Assembly: GCF_000577245.1 (NCBI RefSeq)
Contig: NZ_CBYO010000005.1
Location: 62,001-126,000 of the forward strand
Direction: 5' to 3'
DNA length: 64,000 bases
Source of the DNA: Paucisalibacillus algeriensis
Lineage (GTDB): Bacteria > Bacillota > Bacilli > Bacillales > Amphibacillaceae
Numbering within the stretch: the stretch's first letter is position 1; the number at the start of each line of letters is the position of its first letter. Both the position numbers and the translations under genes were made by a program. Below are positions 51,963-63,119 of the stretch, piece after piece. A model generated the notes under the pieces. That model saw only the letters and a list, made by a program, of their open reading frames with translations, did not search any database and was not told where the DNA came from.

Positions 51963-52778
51963 TTAAATCGCTATATCGTGAAAAGTAATCTCGGGCCGGC
52001 TGCCGACTCGAATATTGACACCTGTTTGGCCAAGCCCCTCACTAATATAAAATGGTGAATCATTATGGGAATGGAGCCCCTTAATCATATTTAATTTAGG
52101 AAGTTTTCCCATTTTAGCAAGGTGATAGGCTTTCGGATAGCGAATCTGCCCTCCATGAAAATGACCTGCTAGTAAATAATCAAATGGATATTCTTCCATG
52201 TAAAGTACGATATTTGGATCATGTGTTAACACAATATTGATTCCAGCTTTTACTTGTTTATAGGATTTTAGAAGGTCGCTTCGTTTTGTACTGTAATCAT
52301 CAATACCAATTATGTTAATAGTTTGATGATCAACTTCAATTGTATGGCTAGAATTCTGCATGACCATACAGTCGTATTGAGATAGAAGCTCTTTAAGTCT
52401 GTTTAAATGTACTTCACTTAAAACATAATCATGATTACCAAGAACAGCATAAATCCCATGTTTCGGTTTCATACTTTGTAAAACTTTAAGATAAGGTACT
52501 AACTTTGGAATGGTACGTTTTCTGTCAAGAAAGTCACCAGTTAGCGCAATAATGTCAGGATTTTCACTTTGAAGCTTCTGCGCTAGGTCTTCAGGTGTAA
52601 TCGAAATATTTTCAAGGTGCAAATCGGATAAGTGTAAGATGGATAGGCTAGATTGATTGGTAGGTTGTTTGGAAGAAATTTGGATTTTATTGATTTTAAC
52701 GTCTTTCGTATTTTGGTTTGCTTTATATATGAATAAACTAATTAACATTATAACTATAGTAAAAATAATATACGTCAT
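51963..52778 (-). CDS. metallophosphoesterase, YkoQ/YaeI type
   Basis: 271-aa phosphoesterase with an N-terminal membrane anchor (IIFTIVIMLISLFIYKANQ). Metal ligands of the calcineurin-like fold are visible: LSILHLSDLHLE (DxH), IIALTGDFLDRKR (GD), YAVLGNHDYVL (GNHD), NIVLTHDPNIVLY and LLAGHFHGGQIRYP (GHxH). Related enzymes act on UDP-diacylglucosamine or on lipid-linked phosphates. The stop lies only 5 bases from the stop of the YkoP-like gene (convergent), with no terminator between them. Confidence 0.88.
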   Translation of the reverse strand: MTYIIFTIVIMLISLFIYKANQNTKDVKINKIQISSKQPTNQSSLSILHLSDLHLENISITPEDLAQKLQSENPDIIALTGDFLDRKRTIPKLVPYLKVLQSMKPKHGIYAVLGNHDYVLSEVHLNRLKELLSQYDCMVMQNSSHTIEVDHQTINIIGIDDYSTKRSDLLKSYKQVKAGINIVLTHDPNIVLYMEEYPFDYLLAGHFHGGQIRYPKAYHLAKMGKLPKLNMIKGLHSHNDSPFYISEGLGQTGVNIRVGSRPEITFHDIAI

Positions 52779-52871
52779 TTAAATTCCTCCCCAAAGTGGA
52801 TTATAACATGCTTGAAGGTAAGGACGCATTGGTAAATGAAGGGATTATATCGAACTTGATAGGGTGAGAAA

Positions 52872-53972
52872 ATGGATATGATTCAAAAGGATGAAGCACT
52901 ATTTCTACCATTTATGCAAATTCCAACTGGCCATCATCACGTTGCTGATGCAGTTATAGAGGAACTGCAACGTTCTGTCAAAGAAATGACTTGTGATAAA
53001 GTTGATATTCTTTCTTATAGTTATGGAAAAATAGAGAAACTTGTATCCACGACTTACTTACATTGGATCAAAGTGATGCCCAAAGCTTATGATCTACTTT
53101 ATAAAAGCCTTGCTGTTAAAAACCAAACAAAACGTTCCAGACAATTATTGTATGAGGCAATGTTTACATCCTTTTTTATGAGATTAGTAAAAGAAAATCA
53201 GCCTCGTATTGTTTTTTGTACACATTGCCTACCTTCTAATATCGCAAGTATTTTAAAGGAAAAAGGAAAATTACAAGCAATTACGGTCAATGTCTATACA
53301 GATTACTTCGTGAATCGGGTTTGGGGAATAACGGGAATTGATTACCATTTTGTTCCTTCTATTAGGGTGAAAGAGTTTCTAGTGAAATTAGGAGTTGATA
53401 AGGAAAAAATATTTTTGACTGGGATTCCCGTTCATTCTGTTTTTCAAAAACAAACTAAACAAACAACAAGTAAACAATCTCAGGTATTGATAACTGGGGG
53501 TAGTTTAGGTGTAGGTGCCATTGAAAAAATAATTCCAATAGTACCAGAAATAAGATATAAAGTACTTTGTGGAAAGAACCAAAAGCTATATAATAGGCTA
53601 CGTTCACTAAATCATCCACTCATAGAACCCATTCCATATTTAACTATAAAAGACGATATTAACAAACTATATGATCAGGTAGATGCGGTCATCACAAAAC
53701 CTGGTGGTGTCACCGTAAGCGAATGCCTAACCAAACGGGTACCAATCTTCACAACAAACGCACTCCCAGGCCAAGAAAAAGTAAACGAATTGGAATTACA
53801 ACATTTAGGAGTAGCCAACACTCTAGACCCATTGCAAAATATAGAAAAACAAATAATTGAATTCTTCCAAAGCAAAGAAAGGCAAGAAACCTATAACCAA
53901 AACTTAGACACCTATCATAATCAACTAGAGAAAAAGTCATTATCAGATATTTTGTTAGAGATATGTAATTAA
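52872..53972 (+). CDS. MGDG synthase-like glycosyltransferase (YkoN type)
   Basis: 366-aa GT28/MGDG-synthase-type glycosyltransferase. The N-terminal domain has FLPFMQIPTGHHHVADAVIE, the family opening, in which the GHH contacts the lipid acceptor. The C-terminal UDP-sugar domain has VLITGGSLGVGAIEKI and AVITKPGGVTVSECLTKRVP, the nucleotide-sugar motif. It would add hexose to diacylglycerol or a related lipid, as UgtP-type enzymes do. It starts 93 bases from the divergent phosphoesterase. Later parts of the gene are markedly C-richer in third positions (around 53700-53900). Confidence 0.85.
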   Translation: MDMIQKDEALFLPFMQIPTGHHHVADAVIEELQRSVKEMTCDKVDILSYSYGKIEKLVSTTYLHWIKVMPKAYDLLYKSLAVKNQTKRSRQLLYEAMFTSFFMRLVKENQPRIVFCTHCLPSNIASILKEKGKLQAITVNVYTDYFVNRVWGITGIDYHFVPSIRVKEFLVKLGVDKEKIFLTGIPVHSVFQKQTKQTTSKQSQVLITGGSLGVGAIEKIIPIVPEIRYKVLCGKNQKLYNRLRSLNHPLIEPIPYLTIKDDINKLYDQVDAVITKPGGVTVSECLTKRVPIFTTNALPGQEKVNELELQHLGVANTLDPLQNIEKQIIEFFQSKERQETYNQNLDTYHNQLEKKSLSDILLEICN

Positions 53973-53980
53973 GTTTTAGG

Positions 53981-54015
53981 AAAACAACTGCATATTATGG
54001 TAGTTGTTTTTCTTT
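53981..54015 (+). terminator. terminator after the YkoN-like gene
   Basis: AAAACAACT pairs with AGTTGTTTT and is followed by TCTTTGTCTT. Confidence 0.85.
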
Positions 54016-54044
54016 GTCTTATTAAAAGTTTAATCCAGTAAACA

Positions 54045-54190
54045 ACAGTGGCACTGAGCGGCCCGGAGACAACAATGGGAGGTTCACCAGCCACCCATAG
54101 CAAGATAGGCACTTCGATGGATTACCAAGCAGATGTCGCTCCTGTGCTCTGGAGTAAAAACAGAGCGAATTCGAGCCGTGATGCACATAT
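54045..54190 (+). repeat. dispersed GC-richer repeat, copy 3
   Basis: GGTTCACCAGCCACCCATAG, AGCAGATGTCGCTCCTGTGC and GAGTAAAAACAGAGCGAATTC align with copies 1 (minus strand) and 2. Shorter than copy 2 at the left end. Confidence 0.7.
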
Positions 54191-54259
54191 TCAACTAATT
54201 TATTGTCTAACCCTTGAATACTAAGTTAAAAATAGTTACTATGTAACTATACAAACAAT

Positions 54260-54273
54260 CGAATGTTAGTTCG
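54260..54273. promoter_or_regulatory. LexA (DinR) box of uvrBA
   Basis: CGAATGTTAGTTCG differs at one base from the Bacillus LexA consensus CGAAC-N4-GTTCG. It lies 69 bases before uvrB, in its promoter region. uvrB is a known SOS gene. Confidence 0.75.
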
Positions 54274-54341
54274 TATTTGTGTTAATATAGTGGTATATTA
54301 TGGTACACTATTAAAGAAGGTTTTAGGATGGAGGGAAGGCA

Positions 54342-56327
54342 TTGGAAAATAATAAATTTGAACTGGTTTCAAAATACGAACCACGCGGGGACCAGCCAAA
54401 AGCAATAGAAGAATTAGTTGAAAGAGTTCTAGCTGGACAACGACACCAAACATTATTAGGAGCAACAGGAACAGGTAAAACTTTTACGGTTTCAAATGTT
54501 GTAAAAGAAATTAACCGACCTACATTGGTCATTGCCCATAACAAGACATTGGCAGGGCAATTATATAGTGAGTTTAAAGAGTTTTTCCCCAATAATGCAG
54601 TTGAATATTTTGTCAGTTATTATGATTATTACCAACCAGAGGCATATGTCCCTTCCACCGACACGTTTATTGAAAAAGACGCGAGTATCAATGATGAAAT
54701 AGATAAATTACGTCACTCAGCAACTTCAGCATTGTTTGAACGCAATGATGTATTAATCGTTGCGAGTGTTTCTTGTATATATGGTTTAGGTAATCCGGAA
54801 GAATACGGAGCACAAGTGCTATCACTAAGAATGGGAATGGAAAAAGATCGTGATCAACTACTACGAGATTTAGTTGATATTCAATATGCCCGTAATGATA
54901 TAGATTTCCAACGTGGGACTTTCCGTGTTCGTGGAGATTCGGTTGAAATTATCCCGGCATCTCGTGAGGAACACTGTATTCGTATTGAGTTTTTTGGAGA
55001 TGAAATAGATAGAATTCGAGAAGTAGATGCATTAACTGGAGAGATTGTAGGTGATCGTGAGCATATTGCAATTTTCCCAGCATCTCACTTCGTAACTCGT
55101 GAAGAAAAAATGAAACTAGCAATTGTTAATATCGAAAAAGAACTAGAAGAACAATTAGAAAAACTTCGTAGTAATAATAAATTACTAGAAGCACAACGTT
55201 TGGAACAAAGAACTAATTATGATCTCGAAATGATGAAAGAAATGGGATTTTGCTCTGGCATCGAAAACTATTCTCGACATTTAACACTAAGAGAATCTGG
55301 TGCAACACCGTATACACTAATAGACTATTTTCCAGAAGATTTCCTTGTCGTTGTAGACGAGTCCCATGTTACGTTACCACAAATTCGAGGAATGTATAAT
55401 GGTGACCAAGCTAGAAAACAAGTTCTGGTAGATCATGGTTTTCGTTTGCCGTCTGCTCTGGATAATAGGCCACTTAAATTTGAAGAGTTTGACAAGAAAG
55501 TTAATCAAATTATCTTTGTATCTGCTACTCCTGGCCCATATGAGTTAGAACACACACCAGATATGACTGAGCAAATAATTCGTCCAACTGGATTATTGGA
55601 TCCTGTTGTAGAGGTTCGCCCTATAGAAGGTCAGATTGATGATTTAATTGGTGAAATTAATGAACGGACTAAGAAGAATGAACGTGTGCTTGTTACCACT
55701 TTAACGAAGAAAATGTCTGAAGATCTAACTGACTACCTGAAAGAAATTGGAATCAAGGTAGCCTACCTACACAGTGAAATTAAGACATTGGAGCGAATTG
55801 AGATCATTCGTGATTTACGAGTAGGTAAATATGATGTCCTTGTTGGAATCAACTTACTACGTGAAGGATTGGATATTCCAGAGGTTTCACTCGTAACCAT
55901 TCTTGATGCAGACAAGGAAGGATTTCTACGTTCGGATCGCTCTTTAATTCAGACAATGGGAAGAGCGGCTCGTAATGCTAATGGGCGAGTTATCATGTAT
56001 GCAGATAAAATAACCGACTCCATGCAAAAAGCGATTGAGGAAACGGAAAGACGTCGTGAGAAACAAATGGCGTACAATAAAGAACATAATGTAACACCGC
56101 AGACAATTCAGAAAGCCGTTCGTGATGTAATTCGTGCAACTGTCGCAGCAGAAGATCAAACAGAATATCAAGAAAAAGCAAAGAGCCTGTCAAAATTAAC
56201 GAAGAAAGAACGAGAAAAGATTCTCCAAAATATCGAAAACGAAATGAAAGAAGCTGCCAAAGCGCTTGATTTTGAAAAAGCAGCAGAACTTCGTGATGTA
56301 TTATTTGAACTTAAAGCGGAAGGATGA
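54342..56327 (+). CDS. uvrB: UvrB, excinuclease ABC subunit B
   Basis: 661-aa helicase-like damage-recognition subunit of nucleotide excision repair. The beginning [20 protein letters not shown] is the family standard; Walker A is [10 protein letters not shown]. The beta-hairpin lies in [20 protein letters not shown], Walker B is in VVVDESHVT and motif VI is in [11 protein letters not shown]. The C-terminal UvrC-binding coiled coil, [20 protein letters not shown], is intact. Start TTG 54342 follows GGAGGGAAGG. uvrA begins 5 bases after the stop. Confidence 0.97.
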   Translation: MENNKFELVSKYEPRGDQPKAIEELVERVLAGQRHQTLLGATGTGKTFTVSNVVKEINRPTLVIAHNKTLAGQLYSEFKEFFPNNAVEYFVSYYDYYQPEAYVPSTDTFIEKDASINDEIDKLRHSATSALFERNDVLIVASVSCIYGLGNPEEYGAQVLSLRMGMEKDRDQLLRDLVDIQYARNDIDFQRGTFRVRGDSVEIIPASREEHCIRIEFFGDEIDRIREVDALTGEIVGDREHIAIFPASHFVTREEKMKLAIVNIEKELEEQLEKLRSNNKLLEAQRLEQRTNYDLEMMKEMGFCSGIENYSRHLTLRESGATPYTLIDYFPEDFLVVVDESHVTLPQIRGMYNGDQARKQVLVDHGFRLPSALDNRPLKFEEFDKKVNQIIFVSATPGPYELEHTPDMTEQIIRPTGLLDPVVEVRPIEGQIDDLIGEINERTKKNERVLVTTLTKKMSEDLTDYLKEIGIKVAYLHSEIKTLERIEIIRDLRVGKYDVLVGINLLREGLDIPEVSLVTILDADKEGFLRSDRSLIQTMGRAARNANGRVIMYADKITDSMQKAIEETERRREKQMAYNKEHNVTPQTIQKAVRDVIRATVAAEDQTEYQEKAKSLSKLTKKEREKILQNIENEMKEAAKALDFEKAAELRDVLFELKAEG

Positions 56328-56332
56328 CCTGA

Positions 56333-59209
56333 ATGCCAAGTAAAGTAATTAATGTAAAAGGTGCAAGGGCACATAATTTAAAAAATATCGATATATCCAT
56401 CCCAAAAAATAAGCTAGTAGTTGTAACCGGTCTATCTGGCTCAGGAAAATCATCGCTAGCATTTGATACAATCTATGCAGAAGGACAAAGACGATATGTG
56501 GAATCATTGTCTGCCTATGCACGACAATTTTTAGGGAATATGGATAAGCCTGATGTTGATACGATTGATGGATTGTCCCCAGCGATTGCAATTGACCAAA
56601 AGACAACTAGTAGGAACCCACGTTCAACAGTTGGAACTGTAACAGAAATATATGATTACTTACGATTATTATTTGCAAGAATAGGGCATCCTGTATGTCC
56701 TACACATGGAATTGAGATATCTTCGCAAACAATTCAGCAAATGGTTGATCGGATTATGGAATACCCGGAACGAACAAAAATGCAACTACTCGCCCCAGTG
56801 ATTTCTGGACGTAAAGGGGAACATGTAAAGGTTTTGGAAAACCTTAAAAAAGAGGGCTTTGTTCGTATTCGTGTGGACAAAGAAATGCGAGAGGTAACCG
56901 AGGATATAAAGTTAGAGAAAAACAAAAAACATACCATAGAAGTAGTAGTAGACCGTGTAGTAGTCAAGCATGGGATTGAAGCACGGTTAAGTGATTCTCT
57001 TGAAACAGCATTAAGACTTGGTGAAGGAAAAGCAATCGTAGATGTTATGGGAGAAGAGGAGTTAGTTTTCAGTGAAAATCATGCTTGCCCTATTTGTGGA
57101 TTTTCAATTGGTGAGCTAGAGCCAAGATTATTTTCCTTCAATAGTCCATTTGGTGCTTGTTCAACTTGTGATGGTCTAGGAACTAATTTAGAAGTTGATG
57201 TTAACCTAGTGATTCCTGATTGGGACAAATCATTAAGTGATCATGCAATTACAGCATGGGAGCCTGTGAGTTCACAATATTATCCACAACTTCTGAAAGC
57301 TGTTTGTGATCACTATCAAATTGATATGGAAATCCCGGTAAAAGAAATTCCTAAGGAACAGATGGATAAAATCCTCTACGGTAGTGGTAAAGACAAAATT
57401 CATTTCTACTATAAAAGTGAATTCGGAAATACTCGTGATAGTATGATTAACTTTGAAGGTGTGCTAAATAATATTGCTCGTCGTTATAAAGAGTCATCTT
57501 CTGATTTTATTCGTGAAAGTCTAGAAAAATATATGAGGAACAAAAACTGTCCAACTTGCAAGGGACACCGTTTAAAGGAAGAGGCATTAGCTGTAAAAGT
57601 AAATGGTATACACATTAGTAATGCAACAGATTTTTCTATTACAGAAGCAATGAACTTTTTCCAAGAGCTAGACCTTAATGAAAAGGAAAAACAGATTGCT
57701 AAATTGTTAATTAAGGAAATTAACAATCGACTAGAATTCTTAAACAATGTTGGCTTAGATTATCTAACACTTTCTCGTACTGCAGGAACGCTTTCGGGTG
57801 GAGAAGCACAACGTATCCGTTTAGCTACTCAAATTGGTTCTGCCTTAACAGGAGTTCTGTATGTACTTGATGAACCATCAATTGGACTACACCAACGTGA
57901 CAATGACAAGTTAATAGGAACATTGAAAGAAATGCGTGATTTAGATAATTCCTTGATTGTTGTGGAGCATGATGAAGACACAATGCTAGCAGCAGATTGG
58001 TTAGTAGATATTGGTCCAGGTGCTGGTGAACATGGTGGGCAAATTATTGCCAGTGGAACACCAGAGGAAGTCATGAAAAATGAAAAGTCATTAACAGGTC
58101 AATACTTGGCTGGAAAAAAATATATTCCTATTCCAGCAGAACGAAGAAAGCATGATAAACGATTTATCGAAGTAATTGGAGCAAAGGAAAATAATTTAAA
58201 GAATGTTTCCGTGAAAATCCCTGTAGGTTTATTTAATGTGGTTACCGGGGTTTCAGGTTCAGGAAAAAGCTCACTCGTAAATGAGATTATTTATAAAACT
58301 CTATCTAGAGATTTAAACCGTAGTAAGCAAATACCTGGAAAACATAAGGAATTTAAAGGGCTGGAACATCTTGAAAAAGTAATCAATATCGACCAATCTC
58401 CAATTGGCCGTACACCAAGGTCCAACCCAGCGACATATACAGGTGTGTTTGATGATATTCGCGATGTGTATGCCTCTACTAATGAGGCGAAAGTTCGTGG
58501 CTATAAAAAAGGACGTTTTAGCTTTAATGTAAAAGGTGGCCGTTGTGAAGCTTGTAAGGGTGACGGAATTATTAAGATCGAAATGCACTTCTTACCGGAC
58601 GTTTATGTACCATGTGAAGTGTGCCACGGTCAGCGATACAATCGAGAAACATTAGAAGTGAAATATAAAGGAAAAAGCATTGCTGAAGTGCTAAATATGA
58701 CCATTGAAGAAGCGGCTGAGTTCTTTGCAAATCTCCCAAAAATCAAACGAAAGATTCAAACTATCGTGGATGTTGGTTTGGGATATGTAAGGCTTGGACA
58801 GCCAGCAACTACATTATCTGGTGGAGAAGCCCAACGTGTGAAATTAGCTAGTGAATTGCATCGTCGTACTAATGGTAAGACCCTTTATATTTTAGATGAG
58901 CCTACTACAGGCTTGCATGTTGATGATATTAGCCGTTTACTTAAAGTACTTCAGCGACTAGTTGATAATGGAGATACCGTTTTAATCATTGAACATAACC
59001 TAGATGTGATTAAGACCGCTGACCATATTATTGATATTGGACCAGAAGGCGGAGCACGTGGGGGCCAAATCATTGCTACTGGAACTCCTGAACAGATTGC
59101 TGAAAAGGAAATCTCATATACTGGAAGATATTTAAAACCAGTTTTAGAGAGGGATTCTAAGAGGCAAACAGAAGCATTAAAGGAAAAAGAAGAAATTAGC
59201 TCGAAATAA
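56333..59209 (+). CDS. uvrA: UvrA, excinuclease ABC subunit A
   Basis: 958-aa double ABC ATPase that detects DNA damage. Walker A motifs are [11 protein letters not shown] near the N-terminus and [12 protein letters not shown] in the second half. Zinc sites are [14 protein letters not shown] with CSTCDGLG, and CEACKGDGI with CEVCHGQRY. The signatures [14 protein letters not shown] and [15 protein letters not shown] are present. The last 25 residues are charged. It forms an operon with uvrB under the LexA box. Confidence 0.97.
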   Translation: MPSKVINVKGARAHNLKNIDISIPKNKLVVVTGLSGSGKSSLAFDTIYAEGQRRYVESLSAYARQFLGNMDKPDVDTIDGLSPAIAIDQKTTSRNPRSTVGTVTEIYDYLRLLFARIGHPVCPTHGIEISSQTIQQMVDRIMEYPERTKMQLLAPVISGRKGEHVKVLENLKKEGFVRIRVDKEMREVTEDIKLEKNKKHTIEVVVDRVVVKHGIEARLSDSLETALRLGEGKAIVDVMGEEELVFSENHACPICGFSIGELEPRLFSFNSPFGACSTCDGLGTNLEVDVNLVIPDWDKSLSDHAITAWEPVSSQYYPQLLKAVCDHYQIDMEIPVKEIPKEQMDKILYGSGKDKIHFYYKSEFGNTRDSMINFEGVLNNIARRYKESSSDFIRESLEKYMRNKNCPTCKGHRLKEEALAVKVNGIHISNATDFSITEAMNFFQELDLNEKEKQIAKLLIKEINNRLEFLNNVGLDYLTLSRTAGTLSGGEAQRIRLATQIGSALTGVLYVLDEPSIGLHQRDNDKLIGTLKEMRDLDNSLIVVEHDEDTMLAADWLVDIGPGAGEHGGQIIASGTPEEVMKNEKSLTGQYLAGKKYIPIPAERRKHDKRFIEVIGAKENNLKNVSVKIPVGLFNVVTGVSGSGKSSLVNEIIYKTLSRDLNRSKQIPGKHKEFKGLEHLEKVINIDQSPIGRTPRSNPATYTGVFDDIRDVYASTNEAKVRGYKKGRFSFNVKGGRCEACKGDGIIKIEMHFLPDVYVPCEVCHGQRYNRETLEVKYKGKSIAEVLNMTIEEAAEFFANLPKIKRKIQTIVDVGLGYVRLGQPATTLSGGEAQRVKLASELHRRTNGKTLYILDEPTTGLHVDDISRLLKVLQRLVDNGDTVLIIEHNLDVIKTADHIIDIGPEGGARGGQIIATGTPEQIAEKEISYTGRYLKPVLERDSKRQTEALKEKEEISSK

Positions 59210-59374
59210 TATTGGGGGAGGATGTCTTAAAAGTATGAGGGCTTTTGAGGTATCCTTCTTATTTTACATAGCGTTAATCTTGAACTGAAATTGTGCATAC
59301 TTCTAAGTTTAAACTTTTGACGAATATTTGATGATTCGGTAATGTTAAAAATAGATAGGTAAGGAGGAAGCCTG

Positions 59375-59728
59375 ATGAAACCGATTGATCTTGATAAGGT
59401 CCAAGAAAAACTTGAAAGCTTTACAGATAAAGACGTATATGTGCACTTAGAAACCACTAATGGTGCATATGCAAGTCATGTAAATGCCAAAGCATATAAT
59501 GTAGGAGTTTATATACGAAATGCCAAAGTCCGTTTTAACCAAGCTAAAATAGTTGGTGACGGGAAATCTTATCGTGCAGGTTTGAAAATGGAAATCGGCT
59601 GGATTTATGCGGAAGGATTAACGGACTGGGAAATGTTCGAAGGTGAGAAGCTACTGATGGCTGGACATGACCGTGAAGGACGTTTAATGGTTGCCTTGCA
59701 AATAAGCGAAACACCATTTAATTATTAA
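59375..59728 (+). CDS. yojF: YojF family protein
   Basis: 117-aa protein of the DUF1806/YojF family. It begins MKPIDLDKVQEKLESFTDKD and contains GVYIRNAKVRFNQAKIVGDG and GLKMEIGWIYAEGLTDWEMF. Its gene is next to bshB2 here as in B. subtilis (yojF-bshB2), which suggests a role in the bacillithiol pathway, though none has been shown. TAAGGAGGAAG precedes the ATG. Confidence 0.9.
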   Translation: MKPIDLDKVQEKLESFTDKDVYVHLETTNGAYASHVNAKAYNVGVYIRNAKVRFNQAKIVGDGKSYRAGLKMEIGWIYAEGLTDWEMFEGEKLLMAGHDREGRLMVALQISETPFNY

Positions 59729-59753
59729 TAAAGGATTGAAAGAGGTGAACAAA

Positions 59754-60419
59754 ATGGAAAAGCACGTTGTTGTTATATATCCACATCCAGATGATGAATC
59801 ATTTGGTGCTGCTGGAACAATAGCTAAGTTTCGTGAGCAAGGGGTACCTGTTACTTATCTCTGTGGAACATTAGGGGAGATGGGACGAAACATGGGTAAC
59901 CCAACATTTGCAAATCGTGAAACATTACCAGAAATTAGAAAGAAAGAACTTATCGAAGCATGCAAAGTCCTTGATATGGAATTAATAATGCTAGGATATC
60001 GAGATAAAACTCTAGAATATGAAGATCGAAACGAAGTGGCCGGGCATTTAAAAGGTATTATTGAAAAGATTGAACCTAGTTTAATCATCACTCATTATCC
60101 TGAACACGCTGTTCATCCGGATCATAATGCACTAGGAGCTGCAGCTATTGAAGCAGTGCAATTAATCGACACTGAAAAACGTCCAACTGTTTGGGCACAG
60201 GCAATTACCAACACACATGTAGAGGATTTGGGTAAGCCAGACGTTATAAACGATGTTCGAGATAATTTTGATACGAAGATGGATGCTATACTCTGCCACC
60301 AGTCACAAGCAAATGGTGTTATTCGGAGCTGGAATCAAAGTGAAGGTATGGATAATGATTTAAAAGAAGAAGCAATGAAGCGATTAGGTTTTGAATCTTT
60401 TTATATTTGGAAGTATTAA
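59754..60419 (+). CDS. bshB2: BshB2, bacillithiol biosynthesis deacetylase
   Basis: 221-aa LmbE/PIG-L type zinc deacetylase that converts GlcNAc-malate to GlcN-malate for the thiol cofactor bacillithiol. Zinc and catalytic residues: IYPHPDDESFGAAGTIAKF (HPDDE), THYPEHAVHPDHNALGAA. ATG 59754 is chosen after GAAAGAGGTG; the longer frame to 59736 overlaps that site. It is translated after yojF with a 25-base gap and ends in a terminator. Confidence 0.93.
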   Translation: MEKHVVVIYPHPDDESFGAAGTIAKFREQGVPVTYLCGTLGEMGRNMGNPTFANRETLPEIRKKELIEACKVLDMELIMLGYRDKTLEYEDRNEVAGHLKGIIEKIEPSLIITHYPEHAVHPDHNALGAAAIEAVQLIDTEKRPTVWAQAITNTHVEDLGKPDVINDVRDNFDTKMDAILCHQSQANGVIRSWNQSEGMDNDLKEEAMKRLGFESFYIWKY

Positions 60420-60756
60420 TATACGCCCCCCTACACTTTTTAGTGTGGGGGTATTTTACTATTTAGATTTGTAATTAAGAGGTTGTAAGGTTATCTCCGC
60501 ATGCTCTCAATCTAGTGAAACAAGTGCCTTATTTCAATTTCCATGTGACCAAAACAAAAAAGTATGCCCCCAAAACTCTATACCTTGTGCCCGCTCGCTC
60601 GTAGCTACCAATATTACGAGCAAACCCTAAACATCCATTCAAAACGAATCTTTCCAAGATGAAGTTAATAAACTAAAATTAAGACAACCCCAAGAAGGAG
60701 AATATATATAAATGTCGAATAAACTATCATGAACCATAGGAAGGGTGGTGGATACT
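60420..60756. other. about 325-base gene-free interval
   Basis: After the terminator there is only AT-rich sequence, plus a small inverted repeat GCTCGTA / TACGAGC (60597-60621). No coding frame and no repeat shared with the rest of the window were seen. Confidence 0.5.
60421..60461 (+). terminator. terminator after bshB2
   Basis: CCCCCCTACAC pairs with GTGTGGGGG around TTTTTA and is followed by TATTTTAC. Confidence 0.88.
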
Positions 60757-61119
60757 TTGCTTTTGAGAGGCATATTGTCGATTGTTTTAAATGCTATTGC
60801 ACTAATCGTTGTTGCACAGCTTTTTGAAAATTTTCATTTAGAAGGATTTAGTACGGCATTGTTAGCTGCATTGATCTTAGGAATTCTTAATATCATTGTT
60901 AAACCAATTCTAATCATATTAACTTTACCCTTAACTATTTTCACTTTAGGATTATTCCTATTTGTTATTAATGCGGTTACCTTAATGATTACACAAGGTG
61001 TTATTGGAGATGATTTTGTCATTGATGGATTTGGAACAGCATTATTTGCAGCAGTCATTCTCTCTATCTTGAACTTATTGCTAAATAGATTAGTAAAAGA
61101 TACACTAACTTCAAAATAA
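60757..61119 (+). CDS. YvlD/phage-holin-like small membrane protein (PF04020 type)
   Basis: About 120-aa membrane protein with four hydrophobic segments: GILSIVLNAIALIVVAQLF, TALLAALILGILNIIVKPIL, TLGLFLFVINAVTLMI and TALFAAVILSILNLLLNRLV. The NAxx and NxxxKPIL motifs are typical of the YvlD group. Possible starts are GTG 60745, GTG 60748 and TTG 60757; TTG 60757 fits AGGAAGGG best and gives the usual MLLRGIL opening. The family is found near hprK or liaH-like genes; its role is unknown. Confidence 0.8.
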   Translation: MLLRGILSIVLNAIALIVVAQLFENFHLEGFSTALLAALILGILNIIVKPILIILTLPLTIFTLGLFLFVINAVTLMITQGVIGDDFVIDGFGTALFAAVILSILNLLLNRLVKDTLTSK

Positions 61120-61148
61120 GAGCATGGGCTTTAGCCTATGCTCTTTCA
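61119..61148 (+). terminator. terminator after the YvlD-like gene
   Basis: AGAGCATGGG pairs with CCTATGCTCT (one G-T) with a 6-base loop, followed by TTCAATTT. Confidence 0.85.
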
Positions 61149-61245
61149 ATTTCCACATATTCCACTAAGTTCATCTTTTTTCCTTCCATCTGTTAAAATA
61201 TGCTACAATGGGAAACAGTTAGGACTGGTAATGGAGGAAGGTTAA

Positions 61246-62181
61246 ATGACAACAATTGTACGTACCAAAGATCTACTTGAAAACTTCAATTTAGAATTAG
61301 TTGCTGGTGAAGAAGGCATACATAGGGAAATTACCACAAGTGATATTTCGCGTCCGGGAATAGAAATGACGGGCTATTTTAAATATTATCCAAAAGAAAG
61401 ACTACAATTAATCGGAAGAACCGAGATGACCTATTTTCTAGACTTAAGTCCACAGGAACAAATAGACAGAATGACAGAGCTTTGTACAGATGTAACACCT
61501 GGGATTGTGATTTCAAGAGGAATGGCTATTCCACAGGTAATGATTGATGCGGCTAATAATTCAGGTGTGCCAATTCTACATTCTCCGAGAAAAACAACCA
61601 GAGTGGTGAGTAGGCTTACCAATTATTTAGAAGCAAAATTTGCTCCCTTTACGGCTATTCATGGGGTTCTTGTAGACATTTATGGTGTTGGTGTTTTAAT
61701 AACTGGTCAGAGCGGTGTTGGTAAAAGTGAAACAGCTCTTGAACTGGTAAAAAGAGGACATCGACTTGTTGCTGATGATAGTGTGGAAATTAGACAAGAG
61801 GATTACGATACACTGATTGGGAATTCGCCACCATTGATTGAGCATTTATTAGAGATTCGTGGATTAGGAATCATCAATGTGATGACCTTATTTGGTGCAG
61901 GAGCAGTTCGGAGTCATAAAAAGATTTCGATGATTATAAATTTAGAAATTTGGGACCCCAAAAAGCAATACGATCGCTTAGGATTAGATGAAGAAAAAAT
62001 GAAAATTATGGATGTTGATCTTCCGAAAGCTACCATTCCAGTACGTCCGGGTAGAAACTTGGCTGTTATTATCGAAGTTGCAGCGATGAATTTCCGTTTA
62101 AAACGGATGGGCGTCAATGCTGCAGAAGAGTTTTCAGAGCGATTAACCAATATGATTGTACAAGAAAAAGAACAGGAATAG
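61246..62181 (+). CDS. hprK: HPr kinase/phosphorylase
   Basis: 311-aa enzyme that phosphorylates HPr on Ser46 in response to glycolytic intermediates and so controls carbon catabolite repression. The N-terminal domain is MurF-like; the P-loop is [20 protein letters not shown]. Catalytic residues are in [13 protein letters not shown] and the HprK signature [32 protein letters not shown] precedes the ATG. lgt and yvoD follow closely, an order seen in B. subtilis. Confidence 0.96.
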   Translation: MTTIVRTKDLLENFNLELVAGEEGIHREITTSDISRPGIEMTGYFKYYPKERLQLIGRTEMTYFLDLSPQEQIDRMTELCTDVTPGIVISRGMAIPQVMIDAANNSGVPILHSPRKTTRVVSRLTNYLEAKFAPFTAIHGVLVDIYGVGVLITGQSGVGKSETALELVKRGHRLVADDSVEIRQEDYDTLIGNSPPLIEHLLEIRGLGIINVMTLFGAGAVRSHKKISMIINLEIWDPKKQYDRLGLDEEKMKIMDVDLPKATIPVRPGRNLAVIIEVAAMNFRLKRMGVNAAEEFSERLTNMIVQEKEQE

Positions 62182-62199
62182 GAATAGGAGAGTGGAAAT

Positions 62200-63093
62200 A
62201 TGAGTTGTGCTGCACCATCGCTTGATCGTGTCTTCTTGCAAATTGGGAACTTACCAATTTATTGGTATGGGGTTATTATTGCGGCAGGAGCATTTATAGG
62301 ACTCTACATTGCAATGAAAGAGTCTGATCGATTAGGAGTAAATAAAGATTTAATTGTGGACTTAGTAGTATTCGCAATCCCAATTTCAATTCTTTTTGCA
62401 AGAATTTATTATGTTATATTTGAATGGGACCGTTATGCAGGTGGCCCATGGTGGAAAGTGTTTGCGATTAGGGATGGTGGAATTGCAATACACGGAGCTT
62501 TAATCGGTGCGGTTTTAACTGCAGTTGTATTTACAAAAATTAAAAAAATTCCGTTCTGGCAGTTGGCTGATATTATTGCACCAAGCTTAATCCTAGGACA
62601 AGCAATTGGTCGTTGGGGAAACTTCATGAACCAAGAGGCTCATGGGGGGCCTATTACTGATCAAGCTGTTATTGATACACATTATGCCATGTTACCTGAT
62701 TTTATCATGAATCAAATGTGTATTCAGGGTACGTATTATTATCCAACATTCCTCTATGAGTCATTATGGAATGTGGTAGTTCTTATTTTATTGATTTGGT
62801 TACGTCGTAAAAATCCAATTCGTGGTACAGTATTCTTGACTTATTTAGCGGCTTATTCAGTAGGGCGTTTCTTTATTGAAGGAATGCGTACAGATAGCTT
62901 ATATATTATTGGAAATCTTCGTACAGCACAATTTATCTCTGTATTACTATTTGTTGGTGCTATTGTACTTATTATCTATCGCTACAAAAAAGTTAAGATG
63001 CGATATGAGGATGTAGATACGAAGAAAAACAATGGAAAGAAAAATACCGGAAAGAAAAAGAATACAAAAAAGAATACAAAAAAGAAAAAATAG
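62200..63093 (+). CDS. lgt: prolipoprotein diacylglyceryl transferase
   Basis: 297-aa membrane enzyme that transfers diacylglycerol to the lipobox Cys of prelipoproteins. Seven helices. The Lgt signature [18 protein letters not shown] and [14 protein letters not shown] (essential His) are present. The C-terminus is unusual: the last 25 residues are almost only Lys, Asn, Gly and Thr ([17 protein letters not shown] and so on), encoded by a short A-rich DNA repeat. The family core ends before this tail. It begins 18 bases after hprK. Confidence 0.95.
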   Translation: MSCAAPSLDRVFLQIGNLPIYWYGVIIAAGAFIGLYIAMKESDRLGVNKDLIVDLVVFAIPISILFARIYYVIFEWDRYAGGPWWKVFAIRDGGIAIHGALIGAVLTAVVFTKIKKIPFWQLADIIAPSLILGQAIGRWGNFMNQEAHGGPITDQAVIDTHYAMLPDFIMNQMCIQGTYYYPTFLYESLWNVVVLILLIWLRRKNPIRGTVFLTYLAAYSVGRFFIEGMRTDSLYIIGNLRTAQFISVLLFVGAIVLIIYRYKKVKMRYEDVDTKKNNGKKNTGKKKNTKKNTKKKK

Positions 63094-63119
63094 CATAGTT
63101 GAAAAGAGGGAAACGATAC

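Larger units (their letters stand above)
53973..54341. other. 369-base interval between the YkoN-like gene and uvrB
   Basis: A terminator (53981-54015), the third copy of the GC-richer repeat (54045-54190) and the LexA box (54260-54273) lie here. No coding frame was seen. Confidence 0.7.

Noticed and set aside
59219..59262. Hairpin after uvrA as a terminator
   Set aside because: GGATGTCTTAAAAG pairs only loosely with CTTTTGAGGTATCC, with a bulge; not strong enough to list as a feature.
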